Source: Numidum massiliense
GTDB taxonomy: Bacteria; Bacillota; Bacilli; Thermoactinomycetales; Novibacillaceae
Direction of reading: 5' to 3'
DNA: 64,000 nt
Assembly (NCBI RefSeq): GCF_001375555.1
Contig: NZ_CTDZ01000009.1
Span: forward strand, 1,915,758 to 1,979,757
Below the pieces are notes generated by a model. It made no database searches and was not told the origin of the DNA. It saw only the letters and a program-made list of their open reading frames with translations. Below are positions 45,645-57,899 of this stretch, one piece after another. Position 1 is the first letter of the stretch, and each line of letters starts with the position of its first letter. The position numbers and the translations under genes were made by a program.

Positions 45645-46505
45645 TCAATTTTTTTTGTAAAAGACGTGGAAGTGATCCCAAATATCTTCCAGTTCACGAA
45701 GTCGTCCGTGAAAATCGTCGATTTTTTGCTTGCCGACGTACGCGATTAACGCATTAATTAAACTGAGTGGCGCGGCAAACGAATCGATAAACGTCGGCAT
45801 GCTGCTCTGCGCATAAAAGGCAACGTCAGCGTAAGGAACGAGCGGAGACAGCACGTGATCCGTAATGACGAGGACTGTCGCGCCCTTTCCTTTCGCGTAA
45901 GAGACGATGTCGACAGTACTTTGCACATAGCGGGAAAAACTAATGCCAACAACGACATCCGTCTCGTCTAACGCATATAACTGCTCGTAAGTCGAATGAA
46001 CGGACTGGACATGCTTCGTGTTCCCTAAGATGATGTCCAAGTAATATTGCAGAAAAACTGCTAAGGACACGGCGCTGCGACTCGCGACGATGTACACCTT
46101 TTTCGCGTTTAAAAGCGCTTCCGCGGCACGCCGAAACGACTGTACATCTAGTTGTTCCATCGTCGTACGCAGGTTGGCGAGGTCGTCTTGCAACACTTCG
46201 TAGATGACTTTTTCTTCCTCGCTATACACATCGACAGACATCTCCAGTCGTTCAACCGTCGTCAGTTGCCTTTCGAGCGATTCGACGAGCTGTTGCTGTA
46301 ATTCCGGATAGCCGGAAAAGCCGAGGAAGGTCGCAAAGCGAACGACCGTCGCTTCACTCACTCCCGCCTTGTGCGCTAATTTACCGACCGTAAAAAAAGG
46401 CACGCTGTACGGGTTTTGCAAAATATACTGCGCAATTTTTACGTGTGATTTACTCATTTGCGGCATTTTCTCGGCAATCTGTTGATCAATGTGAGACTTG
46501 GTCAC
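45645..46505 (-). CDS. MurR/RpiR-family transcriptional regulator
   Basis: 286 residues. An N-terminal HTH_6 domain (FFTVGKLAHKAGVSEATVVRFATFLGF) is followed by a SIS sugar-phosphate-binding domain (VYIVASRSAVSLAVFLQYYL, then DVVVGISFSRYVQSTVDIVSYA). RpiR regulators sense phosphosugars or related metabolites. The start at GTG 46505 has no clear ribosome-binding site; in-frame ATGs at codons 14 and 17 are less likely because HTH helices begin there. It lies just upstream of the aminotransferase and TRAP genes on the same strand and probably controls them. Confidence 0.88.
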   Translation of the reverse strand: MTKSHIDQQIAEKMPQMSKSHVKIAQYILQNPYSVPFFTVGKLAHKAGVSEATVVRFATFLGFSGYPELQQQLVESLERQLTTVERLEMSVDVYSEEEKVIYEVLQDDLANLRTTMEQLDVQSFRRAAEALLNAKKVYIVASRSAVSLAVFLQYYLDIILGNTKHVQSVHSTYEQLYALDETDVVVGISFSRYVQSTVDIVSYAKGKGATVLVITDHVLSPLVPYADVAFYAQSSMPTFIDSFAAPLSLINALIAYVGKQKIDDFHGRLRELEDIWDHFHVFYKKN

Positions 46506-46674
46506 TTTTTAAGCGAACGGGTTAACCGCTAACAATTGACATCGATTGAACACGTACGCCGCCCCTCCTTTCCTGGGATTATATGTTATCGTAGAACTCC
46601 CTTGTCATTAAAGGTACATATTATTGTACAATTAGATAACTCGAATCACAACCTTTTTTCACAAAATGCTTACA

Positions 46675-46737
46675 CAAAAAAAGCACCGCACAACTGCGAC
46701 GGCCCGATCGGGATCGATCGTCACAGCTGTGCGGTGC
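46675..46737 (-). terminator. Terminator of the aldolase gene
   Basis: On the minus strand GCACCGCACA and further bases pair with TGTGCGGTGC across an 18-bp imperfect stem, followed by TTTTTTTGTGT. It lies about 140 bases past the aldolase stop; the rest of 46506-46876 shows no gene. Confidence 0.85.
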
Positions 46738-46876
46738 GACAGGGTGGGCTTCGACAACGCCTAGTGGTGACGGGAGAAACTAGGCGAGACTAACGATGTT
46801 TGTACGGTACTGTCCGCGAGGGCGAAACAGTTGATAGGTCGCGAACACGTTGAGTGGGCTCCGTTTCAAAGCCCTT

Positions 46877-47944
46877 CTAACTAACGGTGACGTCGTCGCA
46901 CAAATAGACGTCTTGAATCGCGTGCAATAGCTTGACCCCTTCTTCCAGCGGCCGTTGAAACGCCTTCCGCCCCGAGATGAGCCCCATCCCGCCGGCGCGC
47001 TTATTTATGACTGCTGTGCGCACTGCGTCGGCAAAATCGTTTTTACCGGAGGCGCCGCCGGAATTGATTAAGCCGATCCGCCCCATGTAGCTGTTCGCCA
47101 CTTGGTAGCGGGTCAAGTCGATCGGGTGGTCAGTCGCAAGCTCCGTGTAAATGCGTTCGTCGCGTTTCCCGTAACTACTGTCACCCGCGTTAAGCGCCTT
47201 ATAACCCCCGTTCACTGTCGGCAGCTTTTGTTTTACGATGTCGGCTTCGATCGTCACCCCGAGGTGGTTCGCTTGCCCCGTAAGGTCGGCGGCCGTATGG
47301 TAGTCGGTCCCGTCAACTTTAAACGCGTCGTTACGCAAATAGCACCACAAAATCGTAAACATCCCGAGCTCGTGCGCGTACTGAAACGCCTCACTCACTT
47401 CTTGCAACTGCCGATCCGACTGCTCTGAGCCGAAATAAATCGTCGCCCCAATCCCAGCCGCCCCCATCTCGAAGCACTGCTTCACGTCGGCAAACATAAT
47501 TTGGTCATAGCTGTTCGGGTACGTCAACAATTCGTTGTGGTTTATTTTCACGACGAACGGTATTTTGTGCGCATATTTGCGGGCGACGCTTCCTAACACG
47601 CCGTATGTAGAAGCGACCGCATTACACCCACCTTCGAGCGCAAGTTTGACGATGTTCTCCGGGTCGAAGTACGCCGGGTTAGCGGCAAAAGAAGCACCGG
47701 CCGCATGTTCAATCCCTTGGTCGACGGGCAAAATCGACACATAGCCACTTCCGCCGAGCCGCCCGTTGTTGAACAGCCACTGTAAATTGCCTAACACGCG
47801 GTTGTTGCGGTCTGAGACGGCAAACACGTCATCGACAACATTCGGCGACGGCAACGTGAGCATCTGCTTCGAAATCGTCGTACATTTGTGCCCCAGTAAG
47901 TCGTCTGCTTCTGTCCCTAAATACTCGCGAATCGATTCAATCAT
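46877..47944 (-). CDS. Class I fructose-bisphosphate aldolase (DhnA/FbaB type)
   Basis: 355 residues, a Schiff-base aldolase of the archaeal/DhnA type. [12 protein letters not shown] and [11 protein letters not shown] match this family, with the lysine candidate in that strand and [12 protein letters not shown] and [14 protein letters not shown] forming the phosphate-binding site. It cleaves fructose 1,6-bisphosphate, though some relatives act on other sugar phosphates. The start chosen is ATG 47944, eight bases after GGAGG; a GTG three codons earlier overlaps that site. It appears to be monocistronic. Confidence 0.9.
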   Translation of the reverse strand: MIESIREYLGTEADDLLGHKCTTISKQMLTLPSPNVVDDVFAVSDRNNRVLGNLQWLFNNGRLGGSGYVSILPVDQGIEHAAGASFAANPAYFDPENIVKLALEGGCNAVASTYGVLGSVARKYAHKIPFVVKINHNELLTYPNSYDQIMFADVKQCFEMGAAGIGATIYFGSEQSDRQLQEVSEAFQYAHELGMFTILWCYLRNDAFKVDGTDYHTAADLTGQANHLGVTIEADIVKQKLPTVNGGYKALNAGDSSYGKRDERIYTELATDHPIDLTRYQVANSYMGRIGLINSGGASGKNDFADAVRTAVINKRAGGMGLISGRKAFQRPLEEGVKLLHAIQDVYLCDDVTVS

Positions 47945-48051
47945 TCGTAACACCTCCGATTTTTGTTAAGCGTGTTGCTGGAGTAAAATCGCTTTGCAGC
48001 AGCTTACGCAATGTCGAGCCCCTACTCTCACGCGACAATGGCTTCTCACTG

Positions 48052-48585
48052 CTAATCTAAAATGCTTTCTTCGCGAATGCTTTCTTCGCGGTAGTGCTTT
48101 CCTTTTTGCACGTAATGATCAGTCGTTAACCGTAACATTTCCAAATCTTTCTCCGTCAATTCCCGTACGACCCGTCCCGGACGCCCCATGACGAGAGTAC
48201 GCGGCGGGATCACCTTTCCTTCCGTAATTAACGTCCCGGCACCGATGAGCGCCTGTTCCCCGATCACTGCGCCATTCAAGACGATTGATCCCATCCCGAC
48301 GAGCGCCCCGTCATGCACCGTACAGCCGTGGACGATGACGTTATGCCCGATCGATACGTCCCTGCCGAGCGCAACAGGGTAATCGGCATCGACGTGCACC
48401 GTGCACCCGTCCTGCACGTTCACCCGCTCGCCGATGACGATCGGCGCGTTATCCCCGCGGACGACGGTGTTGAACCAAATAGTTGCCTCGGCCGCCACAG
48501 AGACGTTGCCGATTAGCTGTACGCCGGGTGCGACATACGCGGTCGGATCGACGGTTGGCGTGTATCCGCCAAATGTATGGATCAA
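48052..48585 (-). CDS. Gamma-carbonic anhydrase-like left-handed beta-helix protein
   Basis: 177 residues of hexapeptide repeats (IxxNVSV, PIVIGERVNVQDGCTVHVD, GRDVSIGHNVIVHGCTVHD, GAVIGEQALIGAGTLI) ending in the typical VVRELTEKDLEML. The two histidine positions in SIGHNVIVHGC fit the metal site of gamma-class carbonic anhydrases and YrdA-like proteins. The start chosen is TTG 48585, seven bases after GGAAGGAG; an upstream ATG at 48621 lacks such a signal. The last codons contain a perfect 15-bp duplication encoding REESI twice. Confidence 0.85.
   Translation of the reverse strand: MIHTFGGYTPTVDPTAYVAPGVQLIGNVSVAAEATIWFNTVVRGDNAPIVIGERVNVQDGCTVHVDADYPVALGRDVSIGHNVIVHGCTVHDGALVGMGSIVLNGAVIGEQALIGAGTLITEGKVIPPRTLVMGRPGRVVRELTEKDLEMLRLTTDHYVQKGKHYREESIREESILD
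48061..48090. repeat. Perfect 15-bp tandem duplication at a gene 3' end
   Basis: AATGCTTTCTTCGCG occurs at 48061-48075 and 48076-48090, just inside the end of the gamma-carbonic anhydrase-like gene; the protein gains one extra copy of five residues. Confidence 0.95.
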
Positions 48586-48640
48586 GCGATCACTCCTTCC
48601 GTATTTTAATTTACAATACATTCATCCTTAATTCAATTTA

Positions 48641-49330
48641 CTATAGATCCAACAGATCATGATTCCACTCGATTTGATACACCGCTGATTCGGGGTAATG
48701 AAAGAGCGCTTCGATATACCTCATTTTTTCATCAGCGAGTGCCAGCTGTTCCTCCGACCGGGAGGAAAAATAGAAACAACCTAAAAAATAGGCATGAAAA
48801 TACTCGTGCCAATTATGATACGATTGCTGAATGAACGTAGCCGTTTCCAACATTAAACCCCGCGCTTCTTTTTTAGATAAATAGCCAAGCGCGCGCCCGA
48901 TCCGGCACAAATAAATGCTACGTGCCCAATCGTAGGCGTCGAGTCCCGCATACGAGGTCGCATGCACACTACTGTTAGCTATAAGTGGTATTCGGTCCTC
49001 AGGATTGGTTAACGACAACGACTGCATCGTTCGCCTTCTTGCCGCGTCGGAGAATACAGCATGTTCATTACAGATTCGATTGCACTCTTCCCGATCCCCC
49101 TGTTCGATCAACCAACGAACTTTCGTATGTATTTGCCACGGCTCTTTAATGCCCCATTTGCCAAGCTCCTTCCCAAAAAACCTTCTACCGAGAATACCGT
49201 CTCTAATGAAAGTAAACTCGTGATCAGTAAAATAGTATCTATACGACTCGTGATCGATACAGATCGACGATAGACACCGAAAGTAACGTTCGAGTTGCCT
49301 CTCTTTTTTCCACTGGAACAGACGCACCAT
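48641..49330 (-). CDS. DUF1266 family protein
   Basis: 229 residues. The C-terminal half matches the DUF1266 pattern: AYDWARSIYLCRIGRALGYL, then SKKEARGLMLETA and SYHNWHEYFHAYFLGC. The N-terminal part has no recognised domain. Function unknown. It starts with ATG after GAGGAGG, 12 bases beyond the J-protein stop, so it is part of the same operon. DUF1266 genes also sit beside hscC and J-protein genes in Escherichia coli (ybe cluster), which supports a functional link with this Hsp70 system. Confidence 0.8.
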   Translation of the reverse strand: MVRLFQWKKERQLERYFRCLSSICIDHESYRYYFTDHEFTFIRDGILGRRFFGKELGKWGIKEPWQIHTKVRWLIEQGDREECNRICNEHAVFSDAARRRTMQSLSLTNPEDRIPLIANSSVHATSYAGLDAYDWARSIYLCRIGRALGYLSKKEARGLMLETATFIQQSYHNWHEYFHAYFLGCFYFSSRSEEQLALADEKMRYIEALFHYPESAVYQIEWNHDLLDL

Positions 49331-49342
49331 ACAAGCACCTCC

Positions 49343-50761
49343 TCACGAAAAGATCCGTTTAAAAATTGAGGTTCGCCTATGGATAAACACACGATATACT
49401 CTCCACAATTCCCACGCGATCGGTAAACATATCATCACCCAGTATTTGAATGTCATCGAGTGATACGAAGTCAACAAAATATAAATTGCAAATAGGATGT
49501 AAATCCACGCACGCCGCATAAATATCATCGTATACCAAATGGATTTTCTCAGTATCATCTTTCGTTTTTTCGAGCGATCGAGCGTCGCAAGCCATCTACA
49601 ATCCCGATTATAAATACGGGCGCTATAGGAGTTGTATTCTAGTCGTCCTATTCCCAACTCTTCCGCCCTGTCAATCCAACCGCGTGCCATTTTCATATCG
49701 TTCACCGTTACCGCACACTTCAAGAGTAAGTGAATCGCATCTGCATGTTCTGGTTCCGTTTCTAGCAACCGTTCACCGTCCGCCATCGCTTTCGCGTAAT
49801 CCCCGCGACGGTAATAAAGGTGTCCGCGGTACAGTAAACCGTCCGCATCGTCCGGATTAACAGCGAGCAAGTCGTTAAATGACTGCCAAGCGCGTTCATC
49901 GTCACCCGTCCGCAAGTAATACACCCCTTGCAAGTGCAACAAGTCCGGGTCGCGCGCATACACACGCGAAGCGTTTTCTAGCGCATCTTTCGCAGCCGCA
50001 AAATCGCTCGTCGACAATGCCTGTCGCGCTTCTTCCCGCAAGTGCAAAAACGCTTCGAAATCAACGCCTTCGGTCGGTTGGAAATGATTGTACCGCATCG
50101 CCCAATTACCATTTATCCCCTCAAGTAAAAACCGAATCGTCTCCTCATCGTACAGAAGGTCTAGTTGGGAATCACTCCAACGGAACGTCCGATCGAGCAA
50201 TTTCCAAACGTCCCATGGCAAAAAGCGGTGCACTTGCAAAAAGTCGACCAGACGATCTTGCAACACCTCGCTGTAGTTCAAGTCCCAGACGACCGAAGCG
50301 TTCAACAGTTCTTCCCAGTTTTTAGGGTCAATACGTGCAAAAAAATCGTCATACAGCACCGCCACTTTCTGCATGAACCCTTCAATCGGGTGTTCGGTCG
50401 GATGCTCGGTCGGGTGCTCGGTCGCCTCTGTAGCCCCGCTTTGTTCCCAGCTACTTGGCAACGTCCCGCTCGCTTCCTGATCGCTAGCGCTGTGCAGCGT
50501 CGTAGCATCTTCTTCCTCACCACGACGCAACCCTTCAGCCGCATCCTGCTCGTCCTCGACCGATGACGTTTCGGTTTCCCAAGAGTCTACGACATTGTAC
50601 CCTCTTTTCGCCCCTTCGATCGCCTCGTCATACGCTTCCCGCAAGCGCTGGTAGCCTTTAGGGTCATCTTCGGGACGATACAACTTTAATTTCTTCGCAT
50701 AAGCTTTTTTAATCGCCTTGACATCGTTTGTCGGCGCAGTCTCCAATATGTCCCAAATCAT
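49343..50761 (-). CDS. J-domain protein with TPR repeats and membrane anchor
   Basis: 472 residues from the ATG at 50761, which overlaps the Hsp70 stop as ATGA. The J-domain occupies the first 50 residues (MIWDILETAPTNDVKAIKKA, then LREAYDEAIE), with the usual HPD replaced by RPED in KLYRPEDDP, so stimulation of an Hsp70 may be altered. A low-complexity spacer with TEHP repeats follows, then TPR-like helices (DLLHLQGVYYLRTGDDERAW and similar), and one or two hydrophobic segments near the C terminus. It resembles the DjlB/DjlC class that pairs with HscC. Confidence 0.82.
   Translation of the reverse strand: MIWDILETAPTNDVKAIKKAYAKKLKLYRPEDDPKGYQRLREAYDEAIEGAKRGYNVVDSWETETSSVEDEQDAAEGLRRGEEEDATTLHSASDQEASGTLPSSWEQSGATEATEHPTEHPTEHPIEGFMQKVAVLYDDFFARIDPKNWEELLNASVVWDLNYSEVLQDRLVDFLQVHRFLPWDVWKLLDRTFRWSDSQLDLLYDEETIRFLLEGINGNWAMRYNHFQPTEGVDFEAFLHLREEARQALSTSDFAAAKDALENASRVYARDPDLLHLQGVYYLRTGDDERAWQSFNDLLAVNPDDADGLLYRGHLYYRRGDYAKAMADGERLLETEPEHADAIHLLLKCAVTVNDMKMARGWIDRAEELGIGRLEYNSYSARIYNRDCRWLATLDRSKKRKMILRKSIWYTMIFMRRAWIYILFAIYILLTSYHSMTFKYWVMICLPIAWELWRVYRVFIHRRTSIFKRIFS
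50385..50427. repeat. 12-bp tandem repeat encoding TEHP
   Basis: Three to four copies of a unit like TCGGTCGGGTGC in the J-protein gene give TEHPTEHPTEHP in the linker after the J-domain. Confidence 0.85.
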
Positions 50762-52464
50762 TGCAGAAAACCGTTCCATTCTTCCATGCTCGCCAACTGT
50801 TCTTTCAACGCAGTTGCCGCTTTTTTAATATCTTTATCGTTTTGCGTGCTGAGCACACTTTCGAACTGCTGTAAGAGAAAGCCGATGTATTCACGCTTCT
50901 CCCCGATCAGCTCCTCGTAGAGGCGTTCACCTTTAGCTAACAGTAATCTATTTTCGGTGCGATCGCGCGGGTGGATCTTAATGTCCTTCAGTTCTAGCAA
51001 CCTCGCTTCAATCTCCTCTTTCGTTAGATTTCCGGGATTTTTTTCAATGACGATTCTTTCTTTCTCTCCTGTCGAGAGAATAATCACTTCCACTTCGAGA
51101 ATACCGTTAATGTCGTACGTATAGCGGATGTCGACTTCTTGCTCCCCGGCAGGTGCAGGGGGTACTTTCACTTCAAGTTCTCCCAGTTTGACGTTGTTGA
51201 CTACGCGGCGACTTTCCCCTTGATACACCTCTATGAGAATCCTTTTTTGATTGTTGTGCAGCGTATGAAATCGTTCCACGCGACTCACTGGAATCGGCGT
51301 GTTCCGTTCAATGATCGGTTCGAAGTACCCCGACTCAAACTTGCCGTTCCCCAGTTTTTTCGTCGTATCCGTCCCTAACGTATACGGACACACGTCGGTC
51401 AATATAACTTCATCCAACGCCTCATTTCGCTCTTTCAATGCCACTTGAATCGCTGCACCTAGAGCGACGGTTTCATCGGGGTTAATGTTGGCGTACGGCA
51501 TTTGCCCAAACATTTTTGCGATAACAGCTCGAATGAGCGGCATGCGTGTCGCTCCACCGATTAAAATGACAGCATCCAAGTCGCGCGGCGACAACTCCGC
51601 ATCGCGCAGTGCCCGTTCAATCGGATAGCGCAAACGCAACAAGAGCGAGCTCGCTAACTTCTCGAACTCCTTGCGCGAAAGGCGTGTCTCATACATGTCG
51701 CCGTCGACTGTCGCTCGCATCACCGCGGAAGGTTCTGCACCGAGAACGAGTTTACAGTGTTCCGCTTGCTTGAAAATAGCCGCACGCGTCTTGGAGTCTA
51801 GTGTGTCACCGTCGATCTTATGTGACGAGATAAAATGAGACACGAGCAGCTCCGTAAAATCTTCTCCTCCGAGGTAGTTATCTCCGGCGATCGACTGGAC
51901 GTCCATCACCCCTTCGAACAACTCCAGCACCGACACGTCGAACGTGCCGCCACCTAAGTCAAAGACGAGAAACTGCGTCTCTTCTTCCGCTTGGTACAGC
52001 CCGTACGCCATCGCCGCTGCTGTCGGTTCACTAATGAGCCGTTCAACCTTAAGACCAGCAATTTCCGCTGCTCGTTTCGTCGCCTTACGCTGTGTGTCGT
52101 TGAAATAAGCGGGCACGCTAATGACCGCTTCTGTCACTGTTTCACCCAAATGCGCTTCCGCATCCATTTTTAATGCCTTAATGACGAATGAAGACAGCTC
52201 CTCCGGAGTAAACGTGTATTTCCCCAACTGATACGTCTTTTCCGTACCCATAAACCGTTTGAACGTTGCGGCGGTAACGAGCGGATGGGTTAAGAGTCGC
52301 TCTCTTGCCACTTGTCCGACCAAAATCTCTCCGTTGTCGTCGACGCTGACGACCGAAGGCGTCAAGTGTTCGCCGAGTACGTTAGGGATAATCACTGCGC
52401 GGTCTTCTGCCCAATAGGCAACCAAACTGTTCGTCGTTCCTAAGTCAATGCCGATCGTTGCCAT
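50758..52464 (-). CDS. HscC-like Hsp70 chaperone
   Basis: 568 residues, shorter than DnaK (about 610). GIDLGTTNSLVAYW, FDLGGGTFDVSVLE and ILIGGATRMPLIR form the nucleotide-binding site; the substrate domain starts near VCPYTLGTDT, and the C-terminal lid is short. This length and sequence type fit HscC, a specialised Hsp70. No grpE, dnaJ or hrcA is adjacent; the partner is the overlapping J-protein. No CIRCE operator was seen upstream. The 330-base gap 52465-52794 holds the promoter region and a 16-bp direct repeat (AGCTTGAGTTG twice near 52711-52742), but no gene. Confidence 0.88.
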   Translation of the reverse strand: MATIGIDLGTTNSLVAYWAEDRAVIIPNVLGEHLTPSVVSVDDNGEILVGQVARERLLTHPLVTAATFKRFMGTEKTYQLGKYTFTPEELSSFVIKALKMDAEAHLGETVTEAVISVPAYFNDTQRKATKRAAEIAGLKVERLISEPTAAAMAYGLYQAEEETQFLVFDLGGGTFDVSVLELFEGVMDVQSIAGDNYLGGEDFTELLVSHFISSHKIDGDTLDSKTRAAIFKQAEHCKLVLGAEPSAVMRATVDGDMYETRLSRKEFEKLASSLLLRLRYPIERALRDAELSPRDLDAVILIGGATRMPLIRAVIAKMFGQMPYANINPDETVALGAAIQVALKERNEALDEVILTDVCPYTLGTDTTKKLGNGKFESGYFEPIIERNTPIPVSRVERFHTLHNNQKRILIEVYQGESRRVVNNVKLGELEVKVPPAPAGEQEVDIRYTYDINGILEVEVIILSTGEKERIVIEKNPGNLTKEEIEARLLELKDIKIHPRDRTENRLLLAKGERLYEELIGEKREYIGFLLQQFESVLSTQNDKDIKKAATALKEQLASMEEWNGFLQ

Positions 52465-52794
52465 TCATTGACTCCTCTCTCTAAAAATGTAGCTTTTCGT
52501 CTGCTACTCTCGCTCCTACTGCTACTAAATAATCCTACTATAAAAAGTGATTTCGAAAAAGATCGCGACATTTTTCGCAGAATCGCTGAATCGTCACACT
52601 CGCCGCGAAGTCGCCGCAGCCAACTTAAACGATACTTACATCTCTCTGTTCAAAACGCGCGAAATAAAGTTGCTTCCTACCCAAGTGGTCTGCTGCCCGA
52701 GACGCCTGCAGCTTGAGTTGACCTAAGCTTGAGTTGCCGGGCACCCTTGAGCAACTAAACAGCAATCCGCATAAGGAAATCTCCATGATACGAG

Positions 52795-53331
52795 CTATGC
52801 TTGCCACTCTTCGCGCAAGACCCCCATGCGAATCGAATCGTAGTAAACACCGTTGTAATACCGCACTTTACGCATGCGGCCTTCTAACTGCATCCCTATT
52901 TTCTCGGCCGCCCTCACCATGCGCGCGTTTCCCGACCACGTGGTTAACCCGACGCGGGCAATGTCGGGGAACCTGTTAAACATTTCCTCGATCCAAAGCG
53001 TCAACGCTTCGCTGCCGTAACCGTGGCTCCAATAGTGAGGATTGTAAATGACGATCCCGACTTCAAGCCATTTCGTTTCTTTGCATTCCCAATAGTAGCT
53101 GACGCTACCGATCGGTTTTCCGTCCGCCTCGATGACGAGTCGCGCTGCATCGTCCGCCATATGTCGCTGCCAGCCTTCCCGAAACGAGTTGTCGTCCATC
53201 GGCTCGTGCGGGAAATACGGTGCGTCCCACTTCTTCCATTCCGGGTCTTTCTCTCCGTATATGTACTCCCAAAGAGTTGGTAAATCTTCTTCCCTCACTT
53301 GGCGCAAGGTGACCTTTTCCCCCGTTAACAA
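52795..53331 (-). CDS. GNAT-family acetyltransferase (RimJ/RimL type)
   Basis: 178 residues. VTLRQVREEDLPTLWEYI at the start, KPIGSVSYY, then EVGIVIYNPHYWSHGYGSEAL, the acetyl-CoA binding loop, and ARVGLTTWSGNARMVRAAEKIGM are typical of GNAT enzymes that acetylate N-terminal or small-molecule amines. The substrate is unknown. TTG at 53331 is the only in-frame start because a stop lies just upstream; a GAGGGAG site is about 13 bases away, which is a little long. Confidence 0.85.
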   Translation of the reverse strand: MLTGEKVTLRQVREEDLPTLWEYIYGEKDPEWKKWDAPYFPHEPMDDNSFREGWQRHMADDAARLVIEADGKPIGSVSYYWECKETKWLEVGIVIYNPHYWSHGYGSEALTLWIEEMFNRFPDIARVGLTTWSGNARMVRAAEKIGMQLEGRMRKVRYYNGVYYDSIRMGVLREEWQA

Positions 53332-53386
53332 ATCGCATCACACACTCCCTCATATTGAAACTTGTATGATCTCACTGATGTCACTT

Positions 53387-53600
53387 TCATACGCCACCTC
53401 CCGCCGATTCCTTCATCTCTATATCGTTCATGTCGTCTTCGAAAGCCTCTCTATTCCCGTCCGCATCGTTCCCACCGATATAGTTTGTATGCCCGAGGTC
53501 GAGCAAATACGTGAGTAACGTGTGAATCGCCTGCTCCAAATCGACGGTGACGACATCGAAGCGACAATCCAACGGTTCGACATTTGGCGTAGCAATGTCA
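53387..53600 (-). pseudogene. Remnant of a LacI-family repressor
   Basis: About 60-65 residues in one frame (VVTVDLEQAIHTLLTYLLDLG and HTNYIGGNDADGNREAF) resemble the region of LacI/GalR repressors between the core linker and the YIGG strand. No helix-turn-helix domain precedes it and nothing recognisable follows before a stop. It sits 20 or so bases downstream of lacZ, where a lactose or galactan repressor is commonly located. It is best explained as a decayed regulator. Confidence 0.65.
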
Positions 53601-53619
53601 TGAATGTGTCATTTAGCGT

Positions 53620-56940
<3,321 letters not shown>

Positions 56941-57005
56941 TCAATTCTAGTATAGCGATTCCTTCACCGATTAAAAGCTGATCCACTCCACAAATTAACA
57001 ACAAC

Positions 57006-57899
57006 TCATTTTCCACCCACATATTCTCGTGGCGTCATACCAGTATGCTTTTTAAAAAATCGATAGAAATAATTCTCGGAAACAAATCCGATCGCCTGCG
57101 ACACGTCGTAAATCGTTAAATCGCCTTCGCAGAGTAATTGTTTGGCCTTTTCCAGTCGCGCTTCTTGCACATACTCCGCTAACCCCTGGCCCGTCAACTG
57201 TTTGTACAGGCGGGATAAATAATACGGATTGTAGTTTAACGCCTCGCCGATCGCTGTTAGCGACAAATCGTCCCCTAAATGGTTACCGATATACTCATGG
57301 ATGCGCTGGACAATGTCTCGCGCGTGAGAAACCTCAAGGACTTGCCTCTCCGGAGACTCGATCGGATCTGAACACTCATCCGGAATGTCTGGAAGGTGTA
57401 ATGGACGATGCCGTGTCGCGCAGTTGCCGCGAAGCACGGGGCGCATACACTTCTCCTGTAACAGCGGCCACGACGTTCGCCACTGCTTCTTGGCTACAGA
57501 GAGGAAACGGGCAATTCGGTTCATGTCGGCGACTTCAGTAAGCGCGGTGGAGACAGCTTCGGCAATCGCTTCATACCCTTCTGTCTTTAAAATATAATTG
57601 CTCGCGCCTCCCCGTAACGCCTGCTGCGCATAAGAAAAATCGTCGTACGCCGAAAGAAAAACGAATCGGCAGTGCGGCCACCGCGACGTCACTTCTCGCT
57701 GTAATTGCAAACCGCTCATACGCGGCATGCGGATATCGGAAAGTACAACGTCACAAGCGACTTCCTCCAACACATTTAACGCTTCGCTACCCGAATAAGC
57801 GCCGTACACTTCGACATTTAGCGTTTTTAGTTCTTTAAAATAGGCAACCAGTCCGTCCACGATCACCTTTTCGTTATCGACAATTAATAACTTATACAT
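57006..57899 (-). CDS. YesN-like response regulator (REC-AraC)
   Basis: 297 residues from the ATG at 57899, which overlaps the sensor kinase's last codons (8 bases) and follows AGGGGG. N-terminal receiver with LLIVDNEKVIVDGL, phospho-Asp in VVLSDIRMPRMSG and Lys in ILKTEG; C-terminal AraC domain with two helix-turn-helices (SLTAIGEALNYNPYYLSRLY and TIYDVSQAIGFVSENYFYRFFKK). The middle is short compared with the usual YesN proteins. It should activate the ABC transporter/lacZ locus in response to an external sugar. Confidence 0.9.
   Translation of the reverse strand: MYKLLIVDNEKVIVDGLVAYFKELKTLNVEVYGAYSGSEALNVLEEVACDVVLSDIRMPRMSGLQLQREVTSRWPHCRFVFLSAYDDFSYAQQALRGGASNYILKTEGYEAIAEAVSTALTEVADMNRIARFLSVAKKQWRTSWPLLQEKCMRPVLRGNCATRHRPLHLPDIPDECSDPIESPERQVLEVSHARDIVQRIHEYIGNHLGDDLSLTAIGEALNYNPYYLSRLYKQLTGQGLAEYVQEARLEKAKQLLCEGDLTIYDVSQAIGFVSENYFYRFFKKHTGMTPREYVGGK

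Noticed and set aside
46536-46793. Plus-strand frame of 85 codons
   Set aside because: It runs through the strong aldolase terminator and has no ribosome-binding site.
52465-52794. CIRCE operator upstream of the HscC-like gene
   Set aside because: The TTAGCACTC-N9-GAGTGCTAA dyad is not present.
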